Source: Confluentibacter flavum (lineage in GTDB: Bacteria > Bacteroidota > Bacteroidia > Flavobacteriales > Flavobacteriaceae). Taken from it: a DNA stretch of 64,000 nt. The notes beneath the pieces are model-generated. The model had not been told where the DNA came from. It did no database searches and was given only the letters and a program-made list of their open reading frames with translations. The translations under genes and the position numbers were made by a program. This document shows positions 34,729-42,235 of this stretch, one piece after another. The first letter of the stretch is position 1. Each line of letters opens with the position of its first letter. The stretch covers positions 62,001 through 126,000 of the forward strand of contig NZ_PJEO01000051.1 of NCBI RefSeq assembly GCF_002843175.1. Direction: 5' to 3'.

Positions 34729-34802
34729 TAGCGAGAGGGGGGCACGATCCCCCGACCTCCGGGTTATGAATCCGACGCTCTAACCAGCTGAGCTACCTCG
34801 CC
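34729..34802 (-). tRNA. tRNA-Met (anticodon CAT)
   Basis: The 74-base sequence folds as a cloverleaf: acceptor GGCGAGG with TCTCGCT (two G-U pairs), D-arm GCTC/GAGC, anticodon loop TTCATAA, T-stem GGGGG/CCCCC. The anticodon CAT means Met (or tRNA-Ile2 if lysidine-modified). The T-loop is ATCGTGC instead of the usual TTCRANY, so bases 54 and 58 are A and U rather than U and A. CCA is not encoded. Its 3' end points to the conjugative element, as in tRNA-targeted integration. Confidence 0.92.
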
Positions 34803-34809
34803 ATATTTG

Positions 34810-34851
34810 CGCTCTAACCTCCCGATAGCTATCGGGATGAGCTACCTCGCC
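34810..34851 (-). repeat. Broken copy of the tRNA-Met 5' half with an inserted palindrome
   Basis: CGCTCTAACC (34810-34819) and TGAGCTACCTCGCC (34838-34851) repeat the D-arm and acceptor part of the adjacent tRNA gene. Between them, three bases of the original are replaced by the perfect 18-base palindrome TCCCGATAGCTATCGGGA (34820-34837). The copy cannot form a tRNA. Confidence 0.8.
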
Positions 34852-34982
34852 TAATTTAAGGCTGCAAATATAAAAACAATATTGATGCTTACAAACTTTA
34901 CTTATGTAAAATATTTTTAAAAATTATTGTTAATCTTACCAATTAATGTATATATTGAGCATCGTAAACATTTAAATTACTT

Positions 34983-35372
34983 ATGGACGAAAAAATTAGA
35001 TTTGATATTGAGTTCCCAATACATGCATCTCCTCAACTGTTATACCAATACATATCTACCCCTTCGGGATTGTCTGAATGGTTTTCAGACAACGTAAACT
35101 CTAGAGGTGAGTTGTTTACCTTTATTTGGGATGATAGCGAAGAACAAGCCAAACTGCTAAGTAAAAAAAGTGATGAACGTGTTAAATTTAGATGGGTAGC
35201 TGATGAAGATGATAAAGCCGTGTTTTTTGAGATTAAAATCCAAGTAGATGAAATCACTAAAGATGTATCCATTATAGTAACCGATTTTGCTGAAGAAGAT
35301 GAAGTTGATCAAGCTAAAATGCTTTGGGATAATCAAATCTCTAGTTTAAAACAAGTTTTAGGGTCGACTTAG
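34983..35372 (+). CDS. START-like (SRPBCC) domain protein
   Basis: A 129-residue single-domain protein of the START/Bet-v1-like fold, with F-P-I-H-A-S-P-Q-L-L-Y-Q-Y-I-S-T-P-S-G-L-S-E-W-F near the start, similar to AHSA1-type proteins. It is acidic and presumably binds a hydrophobic ligand or acts as a chaperone-associated factor. It is commonly found beside the class IV aminotransferase in Flavobacteriaceae. Specific function is unknown. Confidence 0.85.
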   Translation: MDEKIRFDIEFPIHASPQLLYQYISTPSGLSEWFSDNVNSRGELFTFIWDDSEEQAKLLSKKSDERVKFRWVADEDDKAVFFEIKIQVDEITKDVSIIVTDFAEEDEVDQAKMLWDNQISSLKQVLGST

Positions 35373-35404
35373 TTCTATCCAAAAGAATATAAATTATATC
35401 TTTG

Positions 35405-35440
35405 CCCTATTCCAAAAATGAAGGAATAGGGTATTTTTTT
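35405..35440 (+). terminator. Hairpin with T-tract before the aminotransferase start
   Basis: CCCTATTCC (35405-35413) and GGAATAGGG (35423-35431) form a perfect 9-bp stem, followed by T7 ending at the ATG at 35441. A promoter-like TATCTTTG (35397-35404) directly precedes it, with no clear TTG upstream. It may end the upstream transcript exactly where the next begins. Confidence 0.65.
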
Positions 35441-36283
35441 ATGACGAATTTTAACGGCATTATTTCCGAAGACAATAACATATTATCGATAAACAATAGG
35501 GGCTATGCTTACGGTGATGCCCTTTTTGAAACTATAAAGGTTTCTGCAGGTAACATTTTGTTTTGGGAAGATCATTATTTCAGGTTGATGGCTTCCATGC
35601 GTATCATGCGAATGGAGATTCCCATGAATTTTACTATGGAATTTCTAGAAGACCAAATACTCAAAACTTTAGAAACTAATAATCTACGAGATACATCGGC
35701 AAGAGTTAAATTGCTTATTCATAGAAATGAAGGCGGATTGTATTTACCAGATAGCAATGCCATTAGTTTTATAATAATAGCCAAGCCTCTTGAAAATCAT
35801 CTATACACCATTAAAGGTCCTGTGTATGAAGTAGATTTATTTAAAGACTATTTTATAGCTCCAGGCTTACTGTCTACTTTAAAAACAAATAACAAGGCTT
35901 TAAATGTCATTGGTAGCATTTATGCTAAAGAAAACAAGTTGCAAAACTGCTTACTTTTAAATACCGATAAGCAAGTCGTAGAAGCTTTAAACGGCAATGT
36001 ATTTCTTGTAAAAGGCAATACGATAAAAACACCACCTATTTTAGATGGTTGTTTAAAAGGAATCATGCGTAAACAACTTATTGAGATTATAAAAAGTATG
36101 CCAGAATATACCATAGAAGAAACATCCATATCGCCTTTTGAACTTCAACAGGCCGATGAATTATTTATGACAAATGTTATAGTGGGTATTCAGCCGATAA
36201 CAAAATATAGAAAAAAAATATTCGCAAACAATGTATCGACATTGCTTTTAAATAAACTGAACGAGAAAATAAGTGTAATTTAA
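35441..36283 (+). CDS. PLP-dependent aminotransferase class IV
   Basis: A 280-residue fold-type IV enzyme of the IlvE/PabC/D-amino-acid transaminase group. The start D-G-x-L-F-E-T-I-K motif is near residue 27, the Schiff-base Lys probably lies in L-S-T-L-K-T-N-N-K, and C-terminal T-N-V-I-V-G-I-Q-P-I-T follows family form. It could act as branched-chain transaminase or aminodeoxychorismate lyase; sequence alone does not decide. I rejected a TTG start at 35402 because it would lie inside the hairpin. The 3' end overlaps the convergent YqgE gene by 4 bases. Confidence 0.9.
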   Translation: MTNFNGIISEDNNILSINNRGYAYGDALFETIKVSAGNILFWEDHYFRLMASMRIMRMEIPMNFTMEFLEDQILKTLETNNLRDTSARVKLLIHRNEGGLYLPDSNAISFIIIAKPLENHLYTIKGPVYEVDLFKDYFIAPGLLSTLKTNNKALNVIGSIYAKENKLQNCLLLNTDKQVVEALNGNVFLVKGNTIKTPPILDGCLKGIMRKQLIEIIKSMPEYTIEETSISPFELQQADELFMTNVIVGIQPITKYRKKIFANNVSTLLLNKLNEKISVI

Positions 36284-36840
36284 TTGTAATTTGGATTCTC
36301 TGGAGCATTGGACCAAATACTGTATTCACCACCAAATTCCAGCATTTTTTCTTTCCAAAAAGATTCATAGTCTTTGGCAATAATATCCTTTTTGTAAATG
36401 TTTTCGGTGACCAACCAAGAGTTTGTTTTTAACTCATTTTCCAATTGATTGACCTCCCAACCAGAATATCCTAAAAAGAACCGAATGTCCGTTTCTTTTA
36501 TTTCTTTTTTGGCTATGAGATCTGCCACATTATTAAAATCACCTCCCCAAAATACTCCTAATGAAATTTCGACACTATTAGGTATTAATTCTGGAACTTT
36601 ATGTATAAAATATAAGTTGTCTTGCTCAACCGGCCCTCCATTGTAAACTTTAAAAGGGGCTTCAATTTCTGGAACTAAATCGTTAATGGTATATTCTAAA
36701 GGCTTATTAAGTATGAATCCAATAGAACCTTCTTCATTGTGGTCTGCTAAAAGGATGATTGAACGATTAAAAGAAGAATCGCCTATAATGGTAGGTTCGG
36801 CTATTAATAAGTCACCTCTTTTAGGTTTCATAGTTATCAT
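36280..36840 (-). CDS. YqgE/AlgH family protein
   Basis: A 186-residue cytosolic protein: K-R-G-D-L-L-I-A-E-P-T-I-I-G-D near the start, then N-R-S-I-I-L-L-A-D-H-N-E-E-G-S-I-G-F-I-L-N-K-P, and the late F-L-G-Y-S-G-W motif, all typical of YqgE/AlgH. The family is conserved but its biochemical role is not established. It lies 118 bases downstream of HU on the minus strand. Confidence 0.93.
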   Translation of the reverse strand: MITMKPKRGDLLIAEPTIIGDSSFNRSIILLADHNEEGSIGFILNKPLEYTINDLVPEIEAPFKVYNGGPVEQDNLYFIHKVPELIPNSVEISLGVFWGGDFNNVADLIAKKEIKETDIRFFLGYSGWEVNQLENELKTNSWLVTENIYKKDIIAKDYESFWKEKMLEFGGEYSIWSNAPENPNYN

Positions 36841-36906
36841 GCCAATTAAATTTTAACTAAATCTAGTTTTTTTTTATTTAAAAAACAATAAAGTATGGAT
36901 TTAAAA

Positions 36907-36940
36907 TAAAAAAGCCTTCTAAATTTTAGAAAGCTTTTTT
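36907..36940 (-). terminator. Terminator of the HU gene
   Basis: AAAAAGC-TCTAA and TTAGA-GCTTTTTT form a stem with small mismatches and A/T-tracts on both sides, 19 bases after the HU stop codon; it would work in both directions. Confidence 0.8.
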
Positions 36941-36958
36941 AAATATTGGAGTAAACAA

Positions 36959-37231
36959 TTAGTTTACAGCGTTTGATAAATCTGCACCAGCTTTAAACTT
37001 AACAACGTTTTTAGCTTTAATTTTGATAGTAGCGCCAGTTTGAGGGTTTCTTCCTTCTCTTGCAGCTCTTTTAGAAACTGACCAAGAACCAAATCCAACT
37101 AAAGATACTCTTTTGCCTTTTTGTAAAGCACCTTCGATATCAATTAATAAAGAATCTAAAGCTTTTTTTGCAGCTGCTTTAGTGATTCCAGCATTTTCTG
37201 CCATTCCGTCGATTAAATCTGTTTTGTTCAT
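36959..37231 (-). CDS. HU-family DNA-binding protein
   Basis: A 90-residue histone-like protein with M-N-K-T-D-L-I-D at the N terminus, G-F-G-S-W-S-V-S-K-R-A-A-R-E-G-R-N-P-Q-T-G as the DNA-binding arm, and K-F-K-A-G-A-D-L near the end. It bends and compacts DNA as a dimer. It has its own consensus promoter 57 bases upstream. Confidence 0.95.
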   Translation of the reverse strand: MNKTDLIDGMAENAGITKAAAKKALDSLLIDIEGALQKGKRVSLVGFGSWSVSKRAAREGRNPQTGATIKIKAKNVVKFKAGADLSNAVN

Positions 37232-37287
37232 AATATAAAAGTTTAATTATTAATAATAAGGTTAAACGTTTTTGTTAAATCCTATTA

Positions 37288-37317
37288 CAAATTTATACGG
37301 ATTATGCAATCATGCAA
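37288..37317 (-). promoter_or_regulatory. Promoter of the HU gene
   Basis: On the minus strand TTG (37317-37315), 19-base spacer and TAAATTTG (37295-37288) match the Bacteroidota consensus, giving a 5' leader of about 50 bases before the HU ATG. Confidence 0.75.
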
Positions 37318-37421
37318 GTAATAACGAGGGAAATCCGCATTATTGTTGATAACTTAACCCATTTGTTAATAAGGGTAGGGTATTTCATCGATTAATTGAA
37401 AAGGTCAATGATACTAAGGGT

Positions 37422-38369
37422 TTAGAGCATTTTGGCATCTCCTTCAAATTTATAACCATTTAAAAGCGATTTGATGTCCATAGTACGTTTTCCTGGAAGT
37501 TTAATCTCTGTGATAATAATGTATCCATTAGCAACAGCCACTTTTAGCTCATTCTTCGTCGACATAATGCTTCCTATACTTTTGGAATGATTGTCAACTT
37601 CATTTTCTGCTTTGTAAATCTTAACATCCAAGGTATCATTCCCATTAACTAAGGTGCACCAAGCTGCTGGATACGGACTCAACCCACGAATGTGGTTGTA
37701 AATAGTGTCCAATGAACTATTCCAATTTATTTTACAGTTGTCCCTGTCTAACTTATATGCCGTTTTAATGTTTGCATGGTCTTTCTGCGGAACGGTTTTA
37801 GGATGTCCTTTTTCAATTAATGCCACTGTTTTTAAAACCAATTGACTACCAATGTCCATGAGTTTATCATGTAAACTTCCAGCATTTTCTTCTGAATCAA
37901 TAGTTATTTCTTCCTGAAGAATCATATCGCCGGTATCAATTTTGTCGTCAATAAAAAAGGTGGAGACCCCCGTTTTTGTTTCACCATTGATGATGGCCCA
38001 ATTAATAGGTGCGGCACCTCTATAGTTTGGTAATAACGATGCATGTAAATTAAAGGTGCCGTATTCTGGCATGTTCCAAACGGCTTCGGGTAACATTCTA
38101 AAAGCGACTACAATTTGGAGATTCGCGTTTAAGGATTTCAATGCTTCTAAAAAAGCCTCGTTTTTTAAATTGGTTGGCTGTAAAATTGTTAGGTTTTGTG
38201 ATGTTGCATATTGCTTTACGGCACTTTCACTCAGTTTTTGTCCGCGACCCGCTGGTTTATCTGGCGCCGTTATAACGCCAACCACATTATAATGGTTTTC
38301 AACTAGGGTTTTTAATGTTGCCACCGCAAAATCGGGGGTGCCCATAAATACAATCCTTAAATTTTTCAT
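37422..38369 (-). CDS. fmt: Methionyl-tRNA formyltransferase
   Basis: A 315-residue enzyme that formylates initiator Met-tRNA. It shows I-V-F-M-G-T-P-D-F-A-V at the start, the folate-site region N-L-H-A-S-L-L-P-N-Y-R-G-A-A-P-I-N-W-A-I-I-N-G, and D-T-G-D-M-I-L. I chose ATG 38369 (M-K-N-L-R-I-V); an upstream in-frame ATG adds 13 residues unlike the family. recQ precedes it on the same strand by 87 bases. Confidence 0.95.
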   Translation of the reverse strand: MKNLRIVFMGTPDFAVATLKTLVENHYNVVGVITAPDKPAGRGQKLSESAVKQYATSQNLTILQPTNLKNEAFLEALKSLNANLQIVVAFRMLPEAVWNMPEYGTFNLHASLLPNYRGAAPINWAIINGETKTGVSTFFIDDKIDTGDMILQEEITIDSEENAGSLHDKLMDIGSQLVLKTVALIEKGHPKTVPQKDHANIKTAYKLDRDNCKINWNSSLDTIYNHIRGLSPYPAAWCTLVNGNDTLDVKIYKAENEVDNHSKSIGSIMSTKNELKVAVANGYIIITEIKLPGKRTMDIKSLLNGYKFEGDAKML

Positions 38370-38456
38370 CTGTTGGTATTTTATTGTTTTTTTAATTGTC
38401 AGATGCAATTCGCATATTATAATCCCAAAAAAGACAAATATTTTGGAATGCTCATT

Positions 38457-40361
38457 TCATAAATGACTTAGTTTGTAAGTATTTGTTTTTGTTATCGATA
38501 TAATATCGTGTTCCAGCATTAATAGCAACACGGGTTTTAGGTCTTTATCTGAAACGCCTAAAGTGGTTTCTATGATTCTTGACGACTGGTCTCCCGTTTC
38601 CAGTAATTCAATAATACGGTTTTTAATCGTTTTGGCATCTTGAGGTGGAGTTGCTTTTTTAGTATTGGCACAAACCGAACAGATATTACAAGGTGCTACA
38701 TTTTTTTCACCAAAATAGGTGAGGAGCTGTATGCTTTTACACACCGAATCATTTTCAACATAATCGAGCATGGCTTTCACTTGTTGTTGTTTCAGCTCGT
38801 TTTGCTGATTGATGATGTAAGCAATCCGGTTGATTGTTTTATCATCTTCCCGAGGTTCAATAAACGTCACTTGCGCATCAGTTTTCGCCAAATTTAGCTT
38901 AATAATGCCATCTTTTTCTAATTGCAATAATGCCGAAATCAATTCAGGTTCGGTAACCGATGCTTTTTCAGAAATGATGGACGTGTTTATTTTAGTGTCA
39001 TGATCAAAAATACCACCATAAATACGGAGCATGGATTTTACAACAATACTTAGGTTTTGATGCCTTTCCAAATAGCTAAAAAGCGCATTACTTGCAATGA
39101 TAAACTGAACCGATATGTTGTTTTTAAATTGTTTGGATAAACCAATGACGCTATTTCTATCCAACGCCAACAAGGCATTATAGCACAATACACTATTAAA
39201 ATCATAGGTTTTACAGAAGCTATTAAAGTCAAAATCGAAGGTTAGGTATTCACCTTCACCATAAGGAATTTGAAAATAATTGCATAGCTTTCTATAGACT
39301 TGCTTGATGAAATCGACAGTGGGCAACACATTTAAAAACTGATTTTTAATCAGCACTTCATCACTTTTGTTCTTTAAAATAACAGCAAACGCCTTGTCGC
39401 CATTTCTACCAGCCCTACCAGCTTCTTGAAAATAACTTTCCATGCTTTCCGGCAAATTTAAATGGATGACCGTTTTAACATCGGGTTTATCAATGCCCAT
39501 TCCAAAGGCGTTGGTGGCAACCATGACTTGTTTTTTATTGTGTAACCAAAGGTTCATGTGCGTGTCTTTTTCAGCGTTTGAAAGTCCACCATGATAATAT
39601 GTTGCCAAAATACCTTTGGATTCCAAAAATGCACTTAATTCCACCGTTAGTTTCCGATTTCTGACATAGATGATGGAAGCCGATTTATATTTCTTTAAAA
39701 TGGTTTCTATGCGATAGTATTTATCATCTTCATGAAACACCATGTAAGCCAGATTGGGTCTGGAAAACGATTGTTTAAAGACTTTCGGATTAATAAAATC
39801 AAGTTCCTTAATAATATCCTGAACCACATTAGGTGTTGCCGATGCCGTTAAAGCAATCATATTAACTGTGGGCTGCAATTGCCGTAACAGCGCAATGTTT
39901 TTATAAGCGGGCCTAAAATCGTTTCCCCATTGCGAAATACAATGCGCTTCATCAACCGCAATCAAACTCACGTTCATTTGCTTGATGCGTTCTTGGACCA
40001 ATTCTTGCTGTAAACGTTCGGGCGAGAGGTATAAAAATTTATAATTTCCGTAGATACAATTATCCAAAAGTGTATCTAATTGTGCATACGAAATCCCACT
40101 GGTTAACGCCATGGCTTTAATGCCTTTGTCCTGCAGCGTTTGTACTTGTTCTTTCATTAAGGCAATTAATGGTGAAATCACTATACAAATGCCGTCTTTA
40201 ATTAAGGCGGGTACTTGAAAACACAATGATTTTCCGCCACCAGTGGGCAATAAAAGAAAGGTATCTTCGCCTTGTAATACCGCATTGATGGCTTCTTCTT
40301 GAAAAGGCCTGAATTCTGTAAACTTCCAGTAACGTTCTAATATGTTTACAGGATGGTTCAC
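38457..40361 (-). CDS. recQ: ATP-dependent DNA helicase RecQ
   Basis: A 634-residue superfamily 2 helicase with L-P-T-G-G-G-K-S (Walker A, about 37-44), V-D-E-A-H-C-I-S-Q-W-G (DEAH, about 136-146), Q-E-A-G-R-A-G-R-N-G (motif VI) and the zinc-binding Cys set ending C-N-I-C-S-V-C near 560. A clear HRDC domain is not visible in the short C terminus. It repairs stalled forks and recombination intermediates. It shares one base with the upstream AAA gene. Confidence 0.95.
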   Translation of the reverse strand: MNHPVNILERYWKFTEFRPFQEEAINAVLQGEDTFLLLPTGGGKSLCFQVPALIKDGICIVISPLIALMKEQVQTLQDKGIKAMALTSGISYAQLDTLLDNCIYGNYKFLYLSPERLQQELVQERIKQMNVSLIAVDEAHCISQWGNDFRPAYKNIALLRQLQPTVNMIALTASATPNVVQDIIKELDFINPKVFKQSFSRPNLAYMVFHEDDKYYRIETILKKYKSASIIYVRNRKLTVELSAFLESKGILATYYHGGLSNAEKDTHMNLWLHNKKQVMVATNAFGMGIDKPDVKTVIHLNLPESMESYFQEAGRAGRNGDKAFAVILKNKSDEVLIKNQFLNVLPTVDFIKQVYRKLCNYFQIPYGEGEYLTFDFDFNSFCKTYDFNSVLCYNALLALDRNSVIGLSKQFKNNISVQFIIASNALFSYLERHQNLSIVVKSMLRIYGGIFDHDTKINTSIISEKASVTEPELISALLQLEKDGIIKLNLAKTDAQVTFIEPREDDKTINRIAYIINQQNELKQQQVKAMLDYVENDSVCKSIQLLTYFGEKNVAPCNICSVCANTKKATPPQDAKTIKNRIIELLETGDQSSRIIETTLGVSDKDLKPVLLLMLEHDIISITKTNTYKLSHL

Positions 40362-40903
40362 TATAAAATAGTTAGGGTTTTTAAAATATAATTGGTCCTG
40401 TTTTCAACGGTATCAAAAGGGACGTCCAACAACTTGTAATCGTATTTTTGATACGTATTCAATAAATGTTCATGGATTTGCATAGCTTGTCCGAAATCCT
40501 CATAACGTTCATTATCACTGGTGTAAATATCCTGCCAAGGTTTTAAAATAAACACATAATCATATACACAATCTTTGCAGGCGTCTGTAAAATGCTGCGG
40601 ATAATCTTCCCCTTTAAAATCCATGTAAGCGACAATATCAGGAACACCTCTATCAAAAAAAACAGGATTAGCCGTTTCATTCAAGGCATCTGTATATTGT
40701 TGTTTTCGCCCCTCTAAAAGACGTTCGCTAAATAATAACGGATTCGTTAAAAATAATTGGTCAACGCCTTGTTTTTGAGCGTCCAGTATAATGTCCCTAG
40801 AAATTTCTTCAAGACAGGTGAAGCCTCGCTGTATCAATTCATTTATTATAGACGATTTTCCTGTGCCTGGGCCACCTGTAATAACAATTCTTTTCGTGTT
40901 CAA
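40361..40903 (-). CDS. AAA_28-type ATPase/NTPase
   Basis: A 180-residue P-loop protein: Walker A G-G-P-G-T-G-K-S-S at 10-18, and V-F-F-D-R-G-V-P-D near 81-89 as a probable Walker B/kinase-like motif. The fold resembles nucleoside/nucleotide kinases (AAA_28). The substrate is unknown. Its stop overlaps the recQ start, so the two are co-expressed. Confidence 0.85.
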   Translation of the reverse strand: MNTKRIVITGGPGTGKSSIINELIQRGFTCLEEISRDIILDAQKQGVDQLFLTNPLLFSERLLEGRKQQYTDALNETANPVFFDRGVPDIVAYMDFKGEDYPQHFTDACKDCVYDYVFILKPWQDIYTSDNERYEDFGQAMQIHEHLLNTYQKYDYKLLDVPFDTVENRTNYILKTLTIL

Positions 40904-41034
40904 ATTGGAAAGATTTTAGCTGTAAAAATCGGAATTAAAATGAAGACTACCAATTTAGAGTTAAAATTATCTCAAATCCTATGGGTGACTTTATAAATTA
41001 AAAGGAAACCGTATATTTGTAGCTTAGAATTGCA

Positions 41035-41197
41035 TGAACTCATTTAAATTTTTTGGATTGAAGCGAAAATTATTCATTTTTGTGTCCATTTGAAGGCTTT
41101 TTTGAGTTGCATAGTAGCGCTACGGAAAGAAAAAAAGACGAAAAATGGGTGCAAAAGGGCAATTTTTTAGCCAATTGAAAAAGTTTAAATGAGTTCA
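41035..41197. repeat. 163-bp MITE-like inverted-repeat element
   Basis: The ends are a perfect 14-base inverted repeat, TGAACTCATTTAAA (41035-41048) and TTTAAATGAGTTCA (41184-41197), and the interior continues as an imperfect long hairpin whose apex lies near TAGTAGCGCTAC (about 41115-41126). It encodes no protein and ends 2 bases before the start codon of the DUF493 gene, where it supplies the whole ribosome-binding region. A promoter-like TATATTTG lies just before it at 41012-41019. Confidence 0.75.
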
Positions 41198-41199
41198 CT

Positions 41200-41493
41200 A
41201 TGAGTACACCTCCAAATTCGGATGAATTTTACAATAAATTAAGAGAGCAATTACGGCAAAGTGCCAATTGGCCGGCAGAATATCTATATAAATTCATTAT
41301 TCCCACAGATGTGCATAAAATAGCCATTTTAGAAGCTATTTTTGATAATATGGGCGCTGTTATTAATACGACTGAATCTAAAAATGGCAAGTATACCAGT
41401 GTTTCCATCAATATTTTAATGAGAAATCCAGATGCTGTTATAGAAAAGTACCTTGAAGTTGCAGAAAAAGTCGAAGGTGTCATAAGTCTTTAA
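41200..41493 (+). CDS. DUF493 family protein
   Basis: A 97-residue protein with the ferredoxin-like DUF493 pattern (W-P-A-E-Y-L-Y-K-F-I-I-P at about 24-35, then S-V-S-I-N-I-L-M at about 67-74). Homologues are small cytosolic proteins of unknown, possibly regulatory function. The start ATG lies directly at the end of the inverted-repeat element, so its translation depends on sequence supplied by that element. Confidence 0.9.
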   Translation: MSTPPNSDEFYNKLREQLRQSANWPAEYLYKFIIPTDVHKIAILEAIFDNMGAVINTTESKNGKYTSVSINILMRNPDAVIEKYLEVAEKVEGVISL

Positions 41494-41563
41494 TTTTTTT
41501 TTGTATTTTGCGCAAGCATAACAACTACATGCAGAAATATTTAACTCTACACACACTTTAATT

Positions 41564-42226
41564 TTGACGATAGACGATTTAGAATACAATACAGAGCGTG
41601 AACATTTAATCATTCCAGAATATGGTCGCCATATGCAGAAAATGATTCATTTCGCTAAAACCCGAGACACCAAAGAAGAACGCGATAAAGTGGCAAAAGC
41701 CATAATAGCGGTTATGGGAAATATGCAACCGCATTTACGTGATGTACCCGATTTTCAGCATAAACTTTGGGATCAGCTGTTTATTATGGCCGATTTTGAA
41801 TTGGACGTCGATTCACCCTACCCAAAACCATCTAGGGAATTACTGGCAGAACGACCAGATCCATTAAAATATCCACAAAACTTTCCTAAATATCGTTTTT
41901 ACGGAAACAATATTAAAACGATGATAGACGTTGCCAATACTTGGGATGAGGGCGACCTTAAGGAAGCGCTTATATTTACCATTGCCAACCACATGAAAAA
42001 GTGTTTTTTAAATTGGAACAAAGACACTGTGGAAGATGATGTTATTTACGGTCATTTATATGAGCTTTCCGGTGGAAAAATAAATTTACAGAATTCGGAA
42101 GAAGACTTGTCTGATGCCACGAGTTTAATGCGTAGTAAAACCAAATTTGCCACCAGTAATAACAAAAAAGGAGGAGGCCACCATAAAAAGAGTAATTTAA
42201 GCAATCGCCCAAGAAAACGTTACTAA
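41564..42226 (+). CDS. DUF4290 family protein
   Basis: A 220-residue Bacteroidota-specific protein: D-L-E-Y-N-T-E-R near the start, I-I-P-E-Y-G-R-H-M-Q-K-M-I, and a basic low-complexity C terminus (about 190-220, rich in Lys, Asn, His). The start appears to be TTG at 41564. It is 9 bases from murA and is conserved beside it in this group; function is unknown. Confidence 0.9.
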   Translation: MTIDDLEYNTEREHLIIPEYGRHMQKMIHFAKTRDTKEERDKVAKAIIAVMGNMQPHLRDVPDFQHKLWDQLFIMADFELDVDSPYPKPSRELLAERPDPLKYPQNFPKYRFYGNNIKTMIDVANTWDEGDLKEALIFTIANHMKKCFLNWNKDTVEDDVIYGHLYELSGGKINLQNSEEDLSDATSLMRSKTKFATSNNKKGGGHHKKSNLSNRPRKRY

Positions 42227-42235
42227 CCACCACCT

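Noticed and set aside
35402-35440. TTG start of the class IV aminotransferase
   Set aside because: It lies in a promoter-like box and terminator hairpin; the ATG at 35441 starts the conserved fold.
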